From NCBI GenBank assembly GCA_963682025.1, contig CAVMKG010000237.1:7501-71500 (forward strand): a DNA stretch of 64,000 nt, written 5' to 3'. This DNA comes from Cordilura impudica (lineage: Eukaryota; Arthropoda; Insecta; Diptera; Scathophagidae). Shown here piece after piece: positions 19,401-31,124 of the stretch (position 1 is its first letter; every line of letters begins with the position of its first letter). Both the position numbers and the translations under genes were made by a program. The notes beneath the pieces were generated by a model that was not told the origin of the DNA, did not search any database, and saw only the letters and a program-made list of their open reading frames with translations.

Positions 19401-22210
19401 TGTGGAATAGATCTGAATGCTTCGACAAATTTACGTACTAGATATAAATATGCACACACAAAGACATACAGGCGAAAGGACATCATTAAGTTCACTCAGA
19501 AAGTATAAACGTAGATCGATATTACTTCATCTATCGATATATGGAACAGTTATGTCATTGACTTATTTACTCTATCTATCATCAAATCGTGTTTTTTATT
19601 TTACATTTCCTTTCAGAAATAAAAAAGTTAAGAGTCCCTGGTCTTAACGTGAGGAATCCATATCAACAAACAAATCCAAATACACAAAACATTTGATGTC
19701 TTTATTGAAAAGATCTAAATAAAATTGGAAAACAATAAAGAACAACAAACGTGTGAAGCAACTACCACAAACGTAAAAGTGTTGCTGATATTGTTGGTTT
19801 CAATTCATTTGCATGTAAAACCAATTGAATCAAATCAAACAATACTCAAAACCAAATAAATTAAAAAAAAACGTAAAAAGGCGGTGTAGAATGGTATGAA
19901 TAAGTAGAAGCAGAAGAAAAGGAAACAAGTTCACAAGTCACGCACAATTATCAAAATATACAATTCAATCTATACAACCACATGAAATACGAAATAATAA
20001 AAGAAAAATCCCTGTTTAAGATCCATCCATCCATCCATACAACCTTCGATAAATGTTTTCATTTATGTTTTGTTTCATTTCTCTGCTTTTATTAATACTC
20101 GTATTATTCTGTTTCATTTTTTATCTGAAAATATTATTCATACATTAAAATCATAATCGTAATCATAATAAAATAATAATCATATCATAACACTATTAGT
20201 TTAACCAGTTCAAAACAGTTAACAAAGAGTCTTTACCAACATAAGTAAAATACACCCAACGTAACATACTAGCGCTCCACTTGCTTAATTTAACTCTACT
20301 CTACTCTACTCAATTTAACTTAAACTTAAACACCACATGATACGACACCGTTCCAACAATTCATTTGTTCGTTTATTTTCATTTATTTCTTTATTTACAG
20401 GTTAAAACAGATAAATGATCGCCCAGACGGACGAACAGACGGACGTACGTACAAACAGCAGAAGTACGACTTATTTAGCTCATTTCAGCTCAACGAACAA
20501 ATGCAATAAATGCTTATAATGCGGCCAAAACAAAAAGGTTTACGGACGTCTTTCAACTACATGTATATTAACAATATACAAAATTTAAGACAGATAAACA
20601 GACGGACAACACAACAACATATTGTAAATGTTATTAAAGAATATTATAAAAAAAAACTCATGGAAAATGTTGAAAAATTAATAAGCAATAAAATTGCCAT
20701 GAAATTAATATTCCCATGAATCTCGTGAATATCATGCTGAGCGAATCAGCTGGAGCACAAATACTCGGTCAACATTAAAAAGGTTTGAGCGCACATTCTT
20801 TAGATGTGTTAAGAAAAAAAAAAAAAAAACCGAAGAGAATAATAGTGGTTTTGTACGTAATAAGAACAAATCGAATACATTTTTGGTTTTGACGTATCTA
20901 GTTCATATTGGCTATTAACGAAATAATTTCTAAAGATTTAAATTGTTTAAACGATTTGAGAGAGATGAACAAATAGCATACTACTCTATAATTGTTAAAG
21001 AGTAATTTGTGCTGTTCACAGAAAACATGATGGGGACCTTTATAAATAAATTTATTAACTAAGAGACAATAGCTACTATAGAAAAAAATAAATTCCGGAT
21101 TCATGCTCTAGCTCAATTCAGGAGCAGTAGCGTAAATTTTTTTCCAAACCATGTATTAGATAGCGCTTTCAAATGGGTGTGCTTTCAAGCTCTTTTAAGA
21201 TTTGTCAAGAATCAATCAAAAAAATTATTTGTCTGGCACATACTTATACATTGTATTAAGTATATATATATATCGACGGTTCTTAAACTTATAGAATTCC
21301 CCCAGAATGAGGGGTCACCGTATAACATGGTTTGAACAATACAGTTTATCCGCACCCGTAATTAGTAGTACCTTGTTCCTCACATGTCGATACACCAAAT
21401 AAGCAATTCAGTGGTTTTAAGAATGGGGGATATATTTTATTTTTAAATTTTATTTAAATACAATTCACATCATTTACAAAAAAAAAAAAAACAAAATAAA
21501 ATAATACATTTGGGCATCGCATATATAAAATTATATGCAAATCTTAAATTTTTTTCTATGTGAAATATGGTGTTTTTCTTGCTTCTCGATGTATGCAGCA
21601 ATATGTTCAAAATGCATTAAATTGTACCACTCAATTCTATTATTTTCATAAAGTTGTTCAAACAGCAAAATATTTCCTCCCCGGTTGTCCGTGTTGCAAA
21701 TAACTTACAACTTCATAAATGACTGAAATTGACTCTTAAAACTCGTTCCAACAATTGATCCTTAATATTTTCGAAAATCTTATACATACACTGACAAAGG
21801 ATTGGTAAGAATTTCGTTAGCACCAGTAAAACTTAATCAGCTAATAAGTAATCATTTTTATTGTAATTCATAAATTTTTAAAATACAATATTTTTTCTTT
21901 ATTATCTACTATATAAACATAACTCTCATAAAAGGTATGTATGTACCTTCAATAGAAAAATAAGTTTCATTTTTAAAGTTTTTATTCAAATTATTAACCT
22001 AATTCGAATAAGATACATTCTTAAATATGGACGATTACAACATCGAATTCAATTAACGCAATATATTTTAAATATTTCTATTATATATTGTTGGTACATA
22101 CATACATATATATAATAGATACAAACAATTATTAATTTGAATTATAGAATTCGGCGATAACAAAAGAAAACCAAACATTTACCAAATTCTGTTGTAATAT
22201 ATATATACAT
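19401..22210. other. no recognisable gene
   Basis: AT-rich DNA with simple repeats (TCTAC near 20297, CATC near 20025, AT-rich palindromes near 21250 and 22190) and short ORFs without family features. It may hold non-coding or intronic host sequence. Confidence 0.5.
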
Positions 22211-22226
22211 ATATATATATGTTCCT

Positions 22227-23326
22227 CTAACTCCCATTGGAGCATAGGGCGCCAATAACAGCTGATCGCCAGCGGACCCGATTTTGTGCCGTTGTTCTTA
22301 GCTCGTTCCAAGATAGTCCAAGGCTGTTCATCTCAGTTTCTGTGGACCGTCGCCACGTTGTACGTGGTCTGCCAGGTTGCCGGCCAGTTTGTTGAAATGG
22401 GTTCCATCGAAGTGCCTGTTTGGCCACGTTGTCGTCGTTTCGTCGTAGTATATGACCAATCCATTGCCACTTGCGCTTCCGTATTTCAATTTCTATCGGA
22501 ATCTGTCTTGACTGCACCAACAGGTCAGCATTAGAGATTGTCCGAGGACAGAAAATGCGAAGAATTCTTCTGAGGCAGCGGTTGACAAATGTTTGTAGAC
22601 GGTGGGTAATGGTATTCGTAACTTTCCAGGTTGTGCATCCATAGAGAAGTACCGATTTGACATTTGCTTCGAAAATTCTAAGCTTAGTGCGAGGACTTAT
22701 TTTGTTATTTTGCCTTATTGGGGCTAATATGCTAAAGGATGATCTTGCCTTATTTATTCTACTCTCTACATCTAAGTCGGCACCTCCATTTTCGTCAATC
22801 TCACAACCCAGGTAGCAGAAGTTGGACGTGTAGTCGTAAATTTGGTCGCCTATATATAGTGGTGATGGTGAGTCAACTTCTACACTCAGTGCCTTTGTTT
22901 TTCCGATATTTATTTTAAGACCTGTACAGCGCAGTTTGTCTTGCAAATTTAATGTTGTCTGTTTTAGATCACAAAGTCTGTGCGAAGGTAAGCATATGTC
23001 ATCTGCGTATGCCAAGCAGTTAATGTATTTGTTGTTGATTTGCCACTGTATACCATGGCTGCTATTTTCTATGGAACTTAGAACATCTTCTATCACCACA
23101 AGGAATAACAAAGGCGACAGTAAACATCCCTGGCGAACTCCACTTTGCACCATAAATGGGTCAGATAGCTTCCCCTTGTGAAGAACGAAACATCTGGCTT
23201 GGTTATAACTTTCCTTTCCGGTATACCTCTTCTTTGCAAAGCTAACCATATGAACTCCCGGTTAATACTATCGAAAGCTTTTTCAAAATCACTAAAAAGA
23301 AGATGTAGCTTGGATTTTAACTCCAC
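22227..23326 (-). pseudogene. RTE-type reverse transcriptase and C-terminal domain
   Basis: Motif A FSDFEKAFDSINREF lies in the ORF at 23326-23093. After a frameshift near 23200 the 340-codon ORF gives SGVRQGCLLSPLLF, LAYADDICL, GLKINIGKTK and FCYLGCEID. The C-terminal part reads LLYGCTTWKV, RKRKWQWIGHILR and GRPRTTWRR, the signature of RTE-type elements. One frameshift plus loss of the upstream finger region make it inactive. Confidence 0.92.
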
Positions 23327-23438
23327 ACACTGCTCTGTAATTATTCGTAAGGTGTTGATATGATCCGCACAGGAATATCCTCTACGAAAACCGGCGTGGC
23401 ATGAGCTGATGGTCTTTTCTAGGTGCTCTTTAACGCGA

Positions 23439-23828
23439 TTAAGGATTATTTTTGTATTGTATCAAAGATATATTTCTTACTCTGGATGCAAATCGAGCAA
23501 TAATAAGTCTGTCCGAGACTGGTTTCCAGGTAACTAAGCTTTTATGCGCATTTGTTGTCATCATTATTCCCACTCCGGATTCGTGGCTGCTGCCCGTTTC
23601 CCTCCCGGAATAAATCATAGCAGTCTGGGATGTAGTTGAAGAGTATTCTCCAGAGCCTGTCCAGCGTATCTCACTCAAGCCTAAGATGGCAAGGTTGTAT
23701 CGCTGCATTTCACGTTCAACTTGCATGTACTTGGCATTCATACCTGAGTTGATGTTGTCAGTATCTCTTAGCGTTCTTACGTTCCAGTATCCAATCATAG
23801 TCCTTGTTCGATATGCAAAGGTCGTCAA
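23439..23828 (-). pseudogene. RTE-type APE endonuclease N-terminal fragment
   Basis: Reads MIGYWNVRTLRDTDN, ILGLSEIRWTGSGE, SGVGIMMTTNAHKSL and WKPVSDRLIIARF, the opening of an apurinic-like endonuclease with the catalytic Glu in LSEIRW. It breaks off after ISLIQY. The GDFN and terminal His blocks expected downstream are deleted. Confidence 0.9.
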
Positions 23829-24577
23829 CGAAGTTTTCGGTTTTCCATTTAGAGGCTGTTTAATTAGCGATTCGTTAGCAATTATGATTCGGGAATGTGG
23901 GCTGCTAACGCTCGTCCCCTAGATTGGTGATAGGGCTGCTACCTACGTGTCCAATATCACGATGCAACCATGTTTCAGCGGTTGTCGCCTACTTTCCTGA
24001 GACGTCCTTTCGACCATCAGGATGCATGGTTGTGTCGCCTTCTAACTCTGGCTAGCCTTAAAGCGGATGCTACAAAGCCATTGCCCGGGGGGTACTTGGT
24101 CTAAGACCGGAAGTAGTTAGCTGCTTGGACAGTTCAACAAAGGAATCGTCCTGGCCACTCCCAAGTGAGTGGCAAATCAGAAACTTTCCACCTCTGCGAA
24201 AAGTCCCACCCTGTTGTAAGTTCCAAAAAATATAATGAAATTATAAGCCCAACCAAATAAATTAATTTATTTGACATTTTTGGAAAATTTAATAAAAAAA
24301 AGAATAATAAAAATAACATTTAAAAATATAGTAGTTTCAAACTGAAATAAAAATCATATTAATATCCATTATGAAACTACACATGAACGGCGATCAAAAT
24401 TCATTCATTTTCCTTTCGTTTTTTTTACCGATTAAAGAATTAGTAAAACAAGAAAAATATAGAAACATTTAAAGTATCCTTTTTAATTTAATTGGAAACC
24501 AGTTCTACGTTAAATAACAAATTTAATAATCAATTTGCATACAACAAAAACCGAAGAGCAATAAAGTTAAAATTCTA

Positions 24578-24955
24578 ATACGATGAATATCTAGTAGCAA
24601 TCACTCCTGAATATTACTTGCAATTTAAACAGCAACAAAGATTACCACCAATGCCAGAACATACTGAGGGTTTAGTAAACTCTACAGCACTGAACCATGT
24701 ACCATAATTGGATGAAAATCATCATCACGTCCATTTTCATGTGGCCGAAAGTAATTTAGATTCTAGTAAACATATCCAAATATTGTTCGACAATAACATC
24801 CACGACTTCTACGTACCATGTAATGCAGATAAAATGTTATTATGCACCATTTATGAAGTGGTCTAAGTGGCAGTATTGGAAATGTCCATCAAGTTACAAT
24901 ATCAATCGCATCGGCTAAGGAATTTAATGTTCAACAAATGTAGCATATTTTATAA
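24578..24955 (+). pseudogene. Possible pseudogene, unknown protein
   Basis: One frame stays open for about 125 codons except for two stops (near 24703 and 24866): DEYLVAITPEYYLQFKQQQR, LPPMPEHTEG, DENHHHVHFHVAESNLDSS, HIQILFDNNIHDFYVPC. Composition is protein-like and more GC-rich than its surroundings. An AG preceded by TTTATAATTGC at about 24960 could be a splice acceptor. Family unknown; it could be chance. Confidence 0.3.
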
Positions 24956-25387
24956 TTGCAGCAACTCGATGGTTCTACCTGTAGATAGATAATTCAAAAA
25001 TGATTTATTCCCCACTTGAAATATCTATACCCAAAAAGCATCAAAGGAGATCTTAATTATCACCAACTGGCACAATTAGTGCAGTTAATAATTAACTCGC
25101 AAGGATTTATTTAAGATATTTTCACTTTAATTCTTTTTAATTTATAACTATAAAATTAATAAATTATATATAAAATTATTTAAAAGTTTAGTTATAATTA
25201 TTACAATAAATGGTTGTAACCATCAATAAATAAAATATAAATTACATTGCATGGACTAAATTTAGTAATTTACTTAAATAATTAGTTGTTTTGAACTTCG
25301 TGCAGATATTTCGAAAATATTATTTAGTAATCACAACAGTTTACTGTGATCGTTTGCCACAACGAATCCGTTTTCTGTGTGCACTGA

Positions 25388-25785
25388 TTAAATTTTGAAA
25401 GCCAGTTTTGTTTCCGATAAGTTTTGTTTCTGATCATTATTGAAACTATTGCTTTTGCAGCTGGAGGAATTAGCTTTCCTGCAACAGTGTGGGGCTTTCC
25501 ACATTTTGCTACTAAAATGATACATATACGGCGTGTTTATTATTACTATCTGTGCCGGCTTTTTACAAATTTGATAGTTCACCTAATTTCATTTTAAAAT
25601 ATTCAATCGGTTTGTTCACATAATCCATATGTGTTGATTCTAAATGGCGATGAAGGTTTTATCGATTCGTTTAACAAAGTGCTCTGACAAAGAACACAAA
25701 GAGATGGATCCACGTTGTCAATTAATGTCATGATTCGCTGTGGACCATTATGGGATATCATCAAAATCGTCTGCTTCGTGGTCAT
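25388..25785 (-). pseudogene. Possible exon remains, unknown
   Basis: Two short minus-strand ORFs (25785-25603 and 25582-25388) carry several Cys residues (LCVLCQSTL, GLCEQTD, PHCCRKANSSSCK). They could be exons of a zinc-binding protein or accident. No family recognised. Confidence 0.2.
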
Positions 25786-26202
25786 TGTTACGTTTTGGTA
25801 ACTTTTAAATCATTAATCCATAATTACTAACATAATTAAATTTCTTACCATTTATTAAAAGAAACTAGTTACTGCAATTAATAAATTGATTTGAATCCTA
25901 TAAATACACTTATTTTAAGGAGAAAAAAAATTAAGTGTAGAAGTATATTTTCTCCTAGAAAAAATAATAGTTACACAAACTTAAGCGATATTTTGTTAAG
26001 CTAATATTAATGATTTAAGCTTTAAAGAAATAATTTGAGTTGAATTATTCGACTGTCGCAACAGTATATAACTTTTTTTTTCCAGAATGAAAAATACGTT
26101 ACGAAATAATTTTTAAAAGCAACACAACAAGCTTTTTTAGTATTATTGCGGTCAAAAAAACCATAACTTTTGATCGGATTGGAATTTCAATATCCAGTTT
26201 TT

Positions 26203-26303
26203 TGTACGGCAGGTGGGACTTTAGCCTTAAATTTTTGCTATAAAACGTAATTATCGACCAATAATAAAAAAAGTTATGGAAGGTTTAAAATACATTTTCA
26301 TTA
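26203..26303 (+). repeat. Second copy of the piggyBac-linked 3' repeat
   Basis: Matches 16211-16306 until CATTTTCATT, then switches abruptly to a DINE 5' end (ATACCCTACACC), showing the DINE inserted at this point. Confidence 0.8.
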
Positions 26304-26610
26304 TACCCTACACCACTATGTAGTTTGGTAATAATGACTATGTGCTGCTGTTTGTAACTACCAAAAATATTTGACCTAGACCCACCTTTTATTATACTGA
26401 TCGACTCAGAATTACTTTCTGAGTCGATTTAGCGATATCCGTCCATCCGTCTGTCCGTCTGTGTGTCCATGTTAACCTTGTAATCAAACTACAGGTCGCA
26501 AATATGAATATGTTTTGATGAAATTTGGTATATAAGCCTTTTTAACTTTTTCTGCAGTAATGTTTGTTCTTAATAGAAATCCCATACAAAATTTCATTTA
26601 AAATTTTTTT
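26304..26610 (+). mobile_element. DINE-like element, second subfamily, 5' part
   Basis: Begins ATACCCTACACCACTATGTAG, then GTAACTACCAAAAATATTTG, a CGACTCAG/CTGAGTCG inverted pair, CCGTCCATCCGTCTGTCCGTCTG and AAACTACAGGTCGC. This layout is that of DINE-1/INE-1 elements. No clear 3' terminus before the next retrotransposon. Confidence 0.8.
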
Positions 26611-27065
26611 TATCAAAATGAGATACCATCACTAAATTGTAAATTAAATCAAAATTTGTTAATCGATTTTAATTAAATATGGCTTGTTTTATTTGCAACA
26701 TATCTGTGTTTTTAACCTAAGATTACAAAAGAGTAATTTTGATGTTTTGATTTTTTATGAATTCTAAAACAACAAAAATATTTAAATTTTACATAAAAAA
26801 AATTATTTCTTCGGAAAAACTTTTTGAATATTTCCGAAACTATTGCCCTAATTAAAAAATAGTGCAGATATAACTTGGAGGTAATTTAGTCGTGGATTTT
26901 GATGTTTTTTATTTAACCAAAGCGGACAAACCGTTCTTGAGTTATGCTAAAATATGTGGTGAAGCCTCCTTCATTTTTCAATTAGCGGTTTATCGCGAGA
27001 ACCAGAGTCAATCCACAAAAAGTGAATTATAGACTTAGGTTTTCATCAGTATATGTAGCAAAGTT
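26611..27065. other. spacer, probably DINE interior
   Basis: AT-rich with no coding potential. Likely the rest of the preceding element. Confidence 0.4.
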
Positions 27066-27175
27066 TTAATTTTCATTTTCATTTCATTTATTAAGTCAAT
27101 GGAATACAAAAAGTTCCTTACAGACTAAAACTTAATTTAAAAATTAAAACTTAGATAAAATAAGTATATCTAAAA

Positions 27176-30113
27176 TTACAAATGTAATAACTCAAAGAGA
27201 AATAGCTTAAAATTTTCTTTTGAAGTGCAAAATTCAATAGTGCGGTTAAAATTTTTGTTAACGGCTAATTCATTTAGGTTATTGAGATCATTACAAGCAC
27301 GGTTTAACGTACTGTTTAGAGCATAATTAGTGCGATGGAACGATACATTAAAAATATAATGATTATGACGTAACGTTCTAGGAGGGACATAAAAAGGTAT
27401 CTGCGAAAGCAAGTCATGACAATCAATACAACAAGTAATTAAATCAAATATAAACAATGAACATTGAAATCTACGCCTGTATTCTAAAGTCTCAAGACCA
27501 AGAAGCAAGCCTTTGGCTTCATATGAGGGCAAGGGATCAACAAAATTAAATGTCGAAAGAGCGTATTTCAGAAATACACGTTGCACACGTTCAATGCGAG
27601 AGATGTGTTTCCCACAATGTGGACTCCACACAACAGCAGCATACTCTAACTTTGATCTAACATAAGATGTGTAAACCACTTTTAATGTATTAGGATCAGA
27701 AAAACCAGATCAACTTCTCCTTATAAATGCAAGGACTTTATATGCATTAGGAACTATATAGTTTATATGGGGAATGAAAGACATTGTAGAGTCAAAAATA
27801 ACTCCAAGATCAGTTACTACGTCAATAGTAGTTAAATTGTGACCACCAAACAGAAACGAGAAGGTATCGGATTACGAGACCTAGAAAAAGAAACATGGCG
27901 ACATTTAGAGAGATTTAAATGCAAATTATTAAGCAAACACCAATCATGAAGATTGTTTAAATCATTCTGTAAGTTACATATATCATTAAAGGAGGAGATC
28001 TGACAGTAAATTTTTAAATCATCAGCATAAAGCAAAAATCGTACATTTGAAAAACACTGAGAGACATCATTTATAAACAAATTAAACAAAAGTGGGCCCA
28101 AAACACTGCCTTGAGGAACACCCGAGGTTTGAACATATGGAAACGATTCAAAACCCTCAACTAACACTCTACAAATTCTATTAGATAAGTATGATCCTAT
28201 CCAATTTAGAAAATTAGAATGCAATCCAATTGCTTGCAACTTATAATAAAGAATACTATGAGAAACCTTGTCAAAGGCTTTAGAAAAGTCAGTATAAACA
28301 ACATCAACTTGACTACCGTGCTCCAATGCAGATATGCAATACTCACTGAAAACAGTTAAGTTGGTCGTAGTAGACCTACCAGAAAAGAATCCATGCTGAT
28401 AAGGAGATATAATAGATTTTGAAAGGAAAAATAATTTCTTAAAAATCACATGTTCAAAAACTTTGGAAACACACGATAACTTACATATCGGCCTATAACT
28501 AGTAACTTCATCTTTACTACCACCTTTAAAAACTGGAGTAATAGTCGCTGATTTCCACCTATCAATGAAAATTCCTTCTTTTAATGATAAATTAAAAATA
28601 TACTTAAGTGCAACTGCGATAGGAAAAGCACACATTTTCAAAAAATAGGAACATAAACCATCCGAATCTAATTTAAAATTATTTTTTAACTGCAGAATAC
28701 CATTATAAACATCATCCTCAGAGACTTCTATGATACCAATGTCTAGCATATCAAATGAATTTGAGTATCTAGCTGTATGGATCACTGAAGAATCAAAATT
28801 TGAGCTAAAAAAATTGGCAAACATATTTACAACATCACTACTTGACTTAGAAACAGAGCCACCATATTTTACAATAGTTGGAATATCTGAAACTTGCTTT
28901 TTAGACTTAACATAAGACCAGAATGATTTAGGATTAGATTTAATATCACATTCTTTCTGTAAAATAAATTGTTTATATAAAAATTTATTTAGAAAATTGA
29001 ATTCTCTTTGATAATAAATGAACTTGTCATTGTCTATTGAACTACCAGATATAATAAAACGTTTATGAAACTTGTTTCGCAGATTTTTAAGCTTTTTTAG
29101 ACCCCTAGTATACCACGGAAGCTTATATGGCTTTGATCTTTTAAGAGGGACATTTGCATTACAAATATCCAAAACGATATTTAAAAATTTATCATAACAA
29201 GATGATGTTACTTGGCCCAAATAAATCGTTGTCCAGTCAACACTACTAGGTATTGAATTAAGCACATCAAAATTACAACGGTTAAAATTAAAGTTAACGG
29301 AATTTAAACATAGAGAATTTTTTAAAAACTTGTAAGAATTAATTTCTATAACTAAGGGAAAATGACGTAAATTAGATGGAGAAATTGGCAATACACTCTC
29401 ATGTAGTGAAAACTTACAATCATGAGGAACAAATATTAAATCCAAAAAACGATTTAATTTATTACAGATATGATTAATTTGAACTAAACTCAAACTTATT
29501 AAACTATCGATGAAATTAATTTCTTTTACTTTATTCACATTGCTAGGTAACACAACACAACATTTTTTAGGTTAAAATCACCCAAAACACAGATACGAGA
29601 GTTAACAGCCAAATTCGCATCTAAAAGTACTAAATTAGCTACATGGGCCTCATATAATTCATCAGGGCTTTCTGGCGGAATATATGAGACACAAACGAAA
29701 AAAAATTCATTAAAACCAGAAACAGATACGAACAATTGATCAAGCAAACCAAATTTGTTGTCAATAGAATATAAAGAAGAGCTAAACTCACATCTAACAG
29801 CAATCAGTACACCACCACCTCTGCAATGACCAGTAAGCAGTCCGTCTCTATCCTTACGATACACGTTGTAGAGTTTTAGATTAAAAAATTCAGCATCAGC
29901 AAAATCGGAATTCAGCCATGTTTCAACCAACACAATCACATCGAACTCACATTGAGAAGAAAAATCATAGATTAAATTTGACTTCGTACGCATTCCAGAT
30001 AAATTTTGGTAATATAATTTAATACTGGATTTACCACAAACTAACGCTTGTCTTCGGGGGTTATTTTCTTTGGAAAATTTACGAACGAACGCACCCTTAT
30101 ATCTGTCGGCCAA
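27176..30113 (-). pseudogene. ORF2: APE endonuclease and reverse transcriptase, two frameshifts
   Basis: Pieces: endonuclease 30113-29535 (YYQNLSGMRTKSN, VLVETWLNSDF, GGGVLIAVRCEF, SYIPPESPDELY, VLGDFNLKN); RT 29553-27832 (YTDFSKAFDKVSH, SGVPQGSVLGPLLF, LLYADDLKIY); C-terminal part 27679-27176 (SYVRSKLEYAAVVWSPHCGK). The frame changes at about 29545 and 27680-27830. Catalytic YADD is kept. There is no ATG at the 5' end of the frame (TTG at 30113), consistent with translation coupled to ORF1. Confidence 0.92.
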
Positions 30114-31051
30114 ATAGCAGGGTTAACAATTTCATTATAGAAACAAGGGGATATACCAAGTTTAAAGTTGACTCGTTTTAGCTCCTTTAAGTCAGCATCT
30201 TTCTTTACTAATTTATAGCACTCCATATGCTGGCTGCCAATTTCAGTTTTTTTACCAACATACTCTATAATATGTTCAGCAGCAACGGTTGGCTTGAATG
30301 AAGATATATGCACCCATTCCTTTTGGATGACAACATCCAGCTCATCAGAACTGTTCACCCCAACTACCACAGGCCCCCTCCCACGTCTACGCCTGTGAAC
30401 ATTAACCCAATCAGACTTATTATGTTCAGGTTGCGTGTTGTCAACACACATGTAAGCATCATTCTCTCTTACATTAGACACAACAGCAGCAAATGAAGAA
30501 ACAGATAAAGCAGAAGACATATTTTGATTATTTGATGAACTTGAACCATGTTCAGCAACAACAACACCATCATCACACATATTTTGAATATTTGATGCAG
30601 TTTTAAGTGCTTGTGTACCTGAACTTTGTACAGCACCAACAACTACATCTCCACACACATCAGAATAAGGCAAAGCAGTATTGGTTTTTGATTTTTGTTG
30701 GTTTTTTGGCAGTTTGAAACTCTCACAACATTTAGTAAACTCTGAGAATTGATTTTTTAGCTCTTGTATTTCTTGATTTACAGATGAATTCAGCAATAGC
30801 TTAAGATCTCTTACTTCATTAGACAACGAAGAGATGTGCGAAAGCAAATTTGAAGTAACATTCAAACAGTCATTACAATTAAATACAATATTTTTATTTT
30901 TAATAAACACTTCACCTAATATGGCATCAACATTTGCACAAATTAAATGATACTTTGCTCTACAAATATGGCAAGCAATAAAATCCTTTTTTACAGAATT
31001 AAAACACTTCGCACAAAGGGTGTTAGGCGGAGCATTCATATTACACGTCAC
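30041..31051 (-). CDS. ORF1: PHD-like zinc-finger protein
   Basis: 336 residues, intact. The finger reads NTLCAKC, ACHICRAKYHLIC, then FNCNDC (residues about 11-62). A coiled-coil-like stretch follows (ISSLSNEVRDLKLLLNSS, to about residue 110), then a Ser/Asn-rich linker, a basic patch HRRRRGRGP and a C-terminal domain. Same layout as the ORF1 at 11605-12501 but divergent sequence. It overlaps ORF2 by 73 bases in the -1 frame. Confidence 0.85.
   Translation of the reverse strand: MTCNMNAPPNTLCAKCFNSVKKDFIACHICRAKYHLICANVDAILGEVFIKNKNIVFNCNDCLNVTSNLLSHISSLSNEVRDLKLLLNSSVNQEIQELKNQFSEFTKCCESFKLPKNQQKSKTNTALPYSDVCGDVVVGAVQSSGTQALKTASNIQNMCDDGVVVAEHGSSSSNNQNMSSALSVSSFAAVVSNVRENDAYMCVDNTQPEHNKSDWVNVHRRRRGRGPVVVGVNSSDELDVVIQKEWVHISSFKPTVAAEHIIEYVGKKTEIGSQHMECYKLVKKDADLKELKRVNFKLGISPCFYNEIVNPAIWPTDIRVRSFVNFPKKITPEDKR
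30074..30080 (-). promoter_or_regulatory. Candidate -1 frameshift heptamer A AAT TTT
   Basis: Inside the ORF1/ORF2 overlap the ORF1 frame reads GTA AAT TTT CCA, so A AAT TTT fits the X XXY YYZ pattern, and ORF2 is in the -1 frame. A second retrotransposon in this window has a heptamer at the same junction. Function is inferred. Confidence 0.4.
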
Positions 31052-31124
31052 GATAGTTCAACAATCAGATGCTAACTGAGTTGACTAACAATCCCTACGC
31101 CGCAGAATTAGTGTTGCCCTGTGT

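Larger units (their letters stand above)
22211..24213 (-). mobile_element. RTE-like non-LTR retrotransposon, internally deleted
   Basis: Minus strand: a GC-richer 5' region (24213-23830), endonuclease (23828-23439), reverse transcriptase (23326-22227), then immediately a short 3' end with an (AT)n tail at 22190-22226. A very short 3' UTR and microsatellite tail are usual in RTE elements. The segment joining endonuclease to RT is missing. Confidence 0.85.
24214..26202. other. spacer with possible broken exons
   Basis: Mostly AT-rich. Two spots read like former protein: a plus-strand frame at 24578-24955 and minus-strand frames at 25388-25785. Neither matches a family I know. The rest shows nothing. 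Confidence 0.5.
27066..31110 (-). mobile_element. Two-ORF non-LTR retrotransposon, near full length, ORF2 broken
   Basis: Minus strand with 5' end near 31110, ORF1 at 31051-30041, ORF2 in three frames down to 27176, and a 3' end with an ATTTTC-type tail at 27066-27095. Architecture parallels the element at 8630-13005 but the sequence is a different family. Its 5' end abuts a Transib copy at about 31125. No clear TSD seen. Confidence 0.88.

Noticed and set aside
20270..20310. CRISPR-like or promoter repeats (CTCTA)n
   Set aside because: A simple short microsatellite; the organism is a eukaryote.
22190..22226. Terminator-like AT hairpin
   Set aside because: It is the microsatellite tail of the RTE-like retrotransposon.
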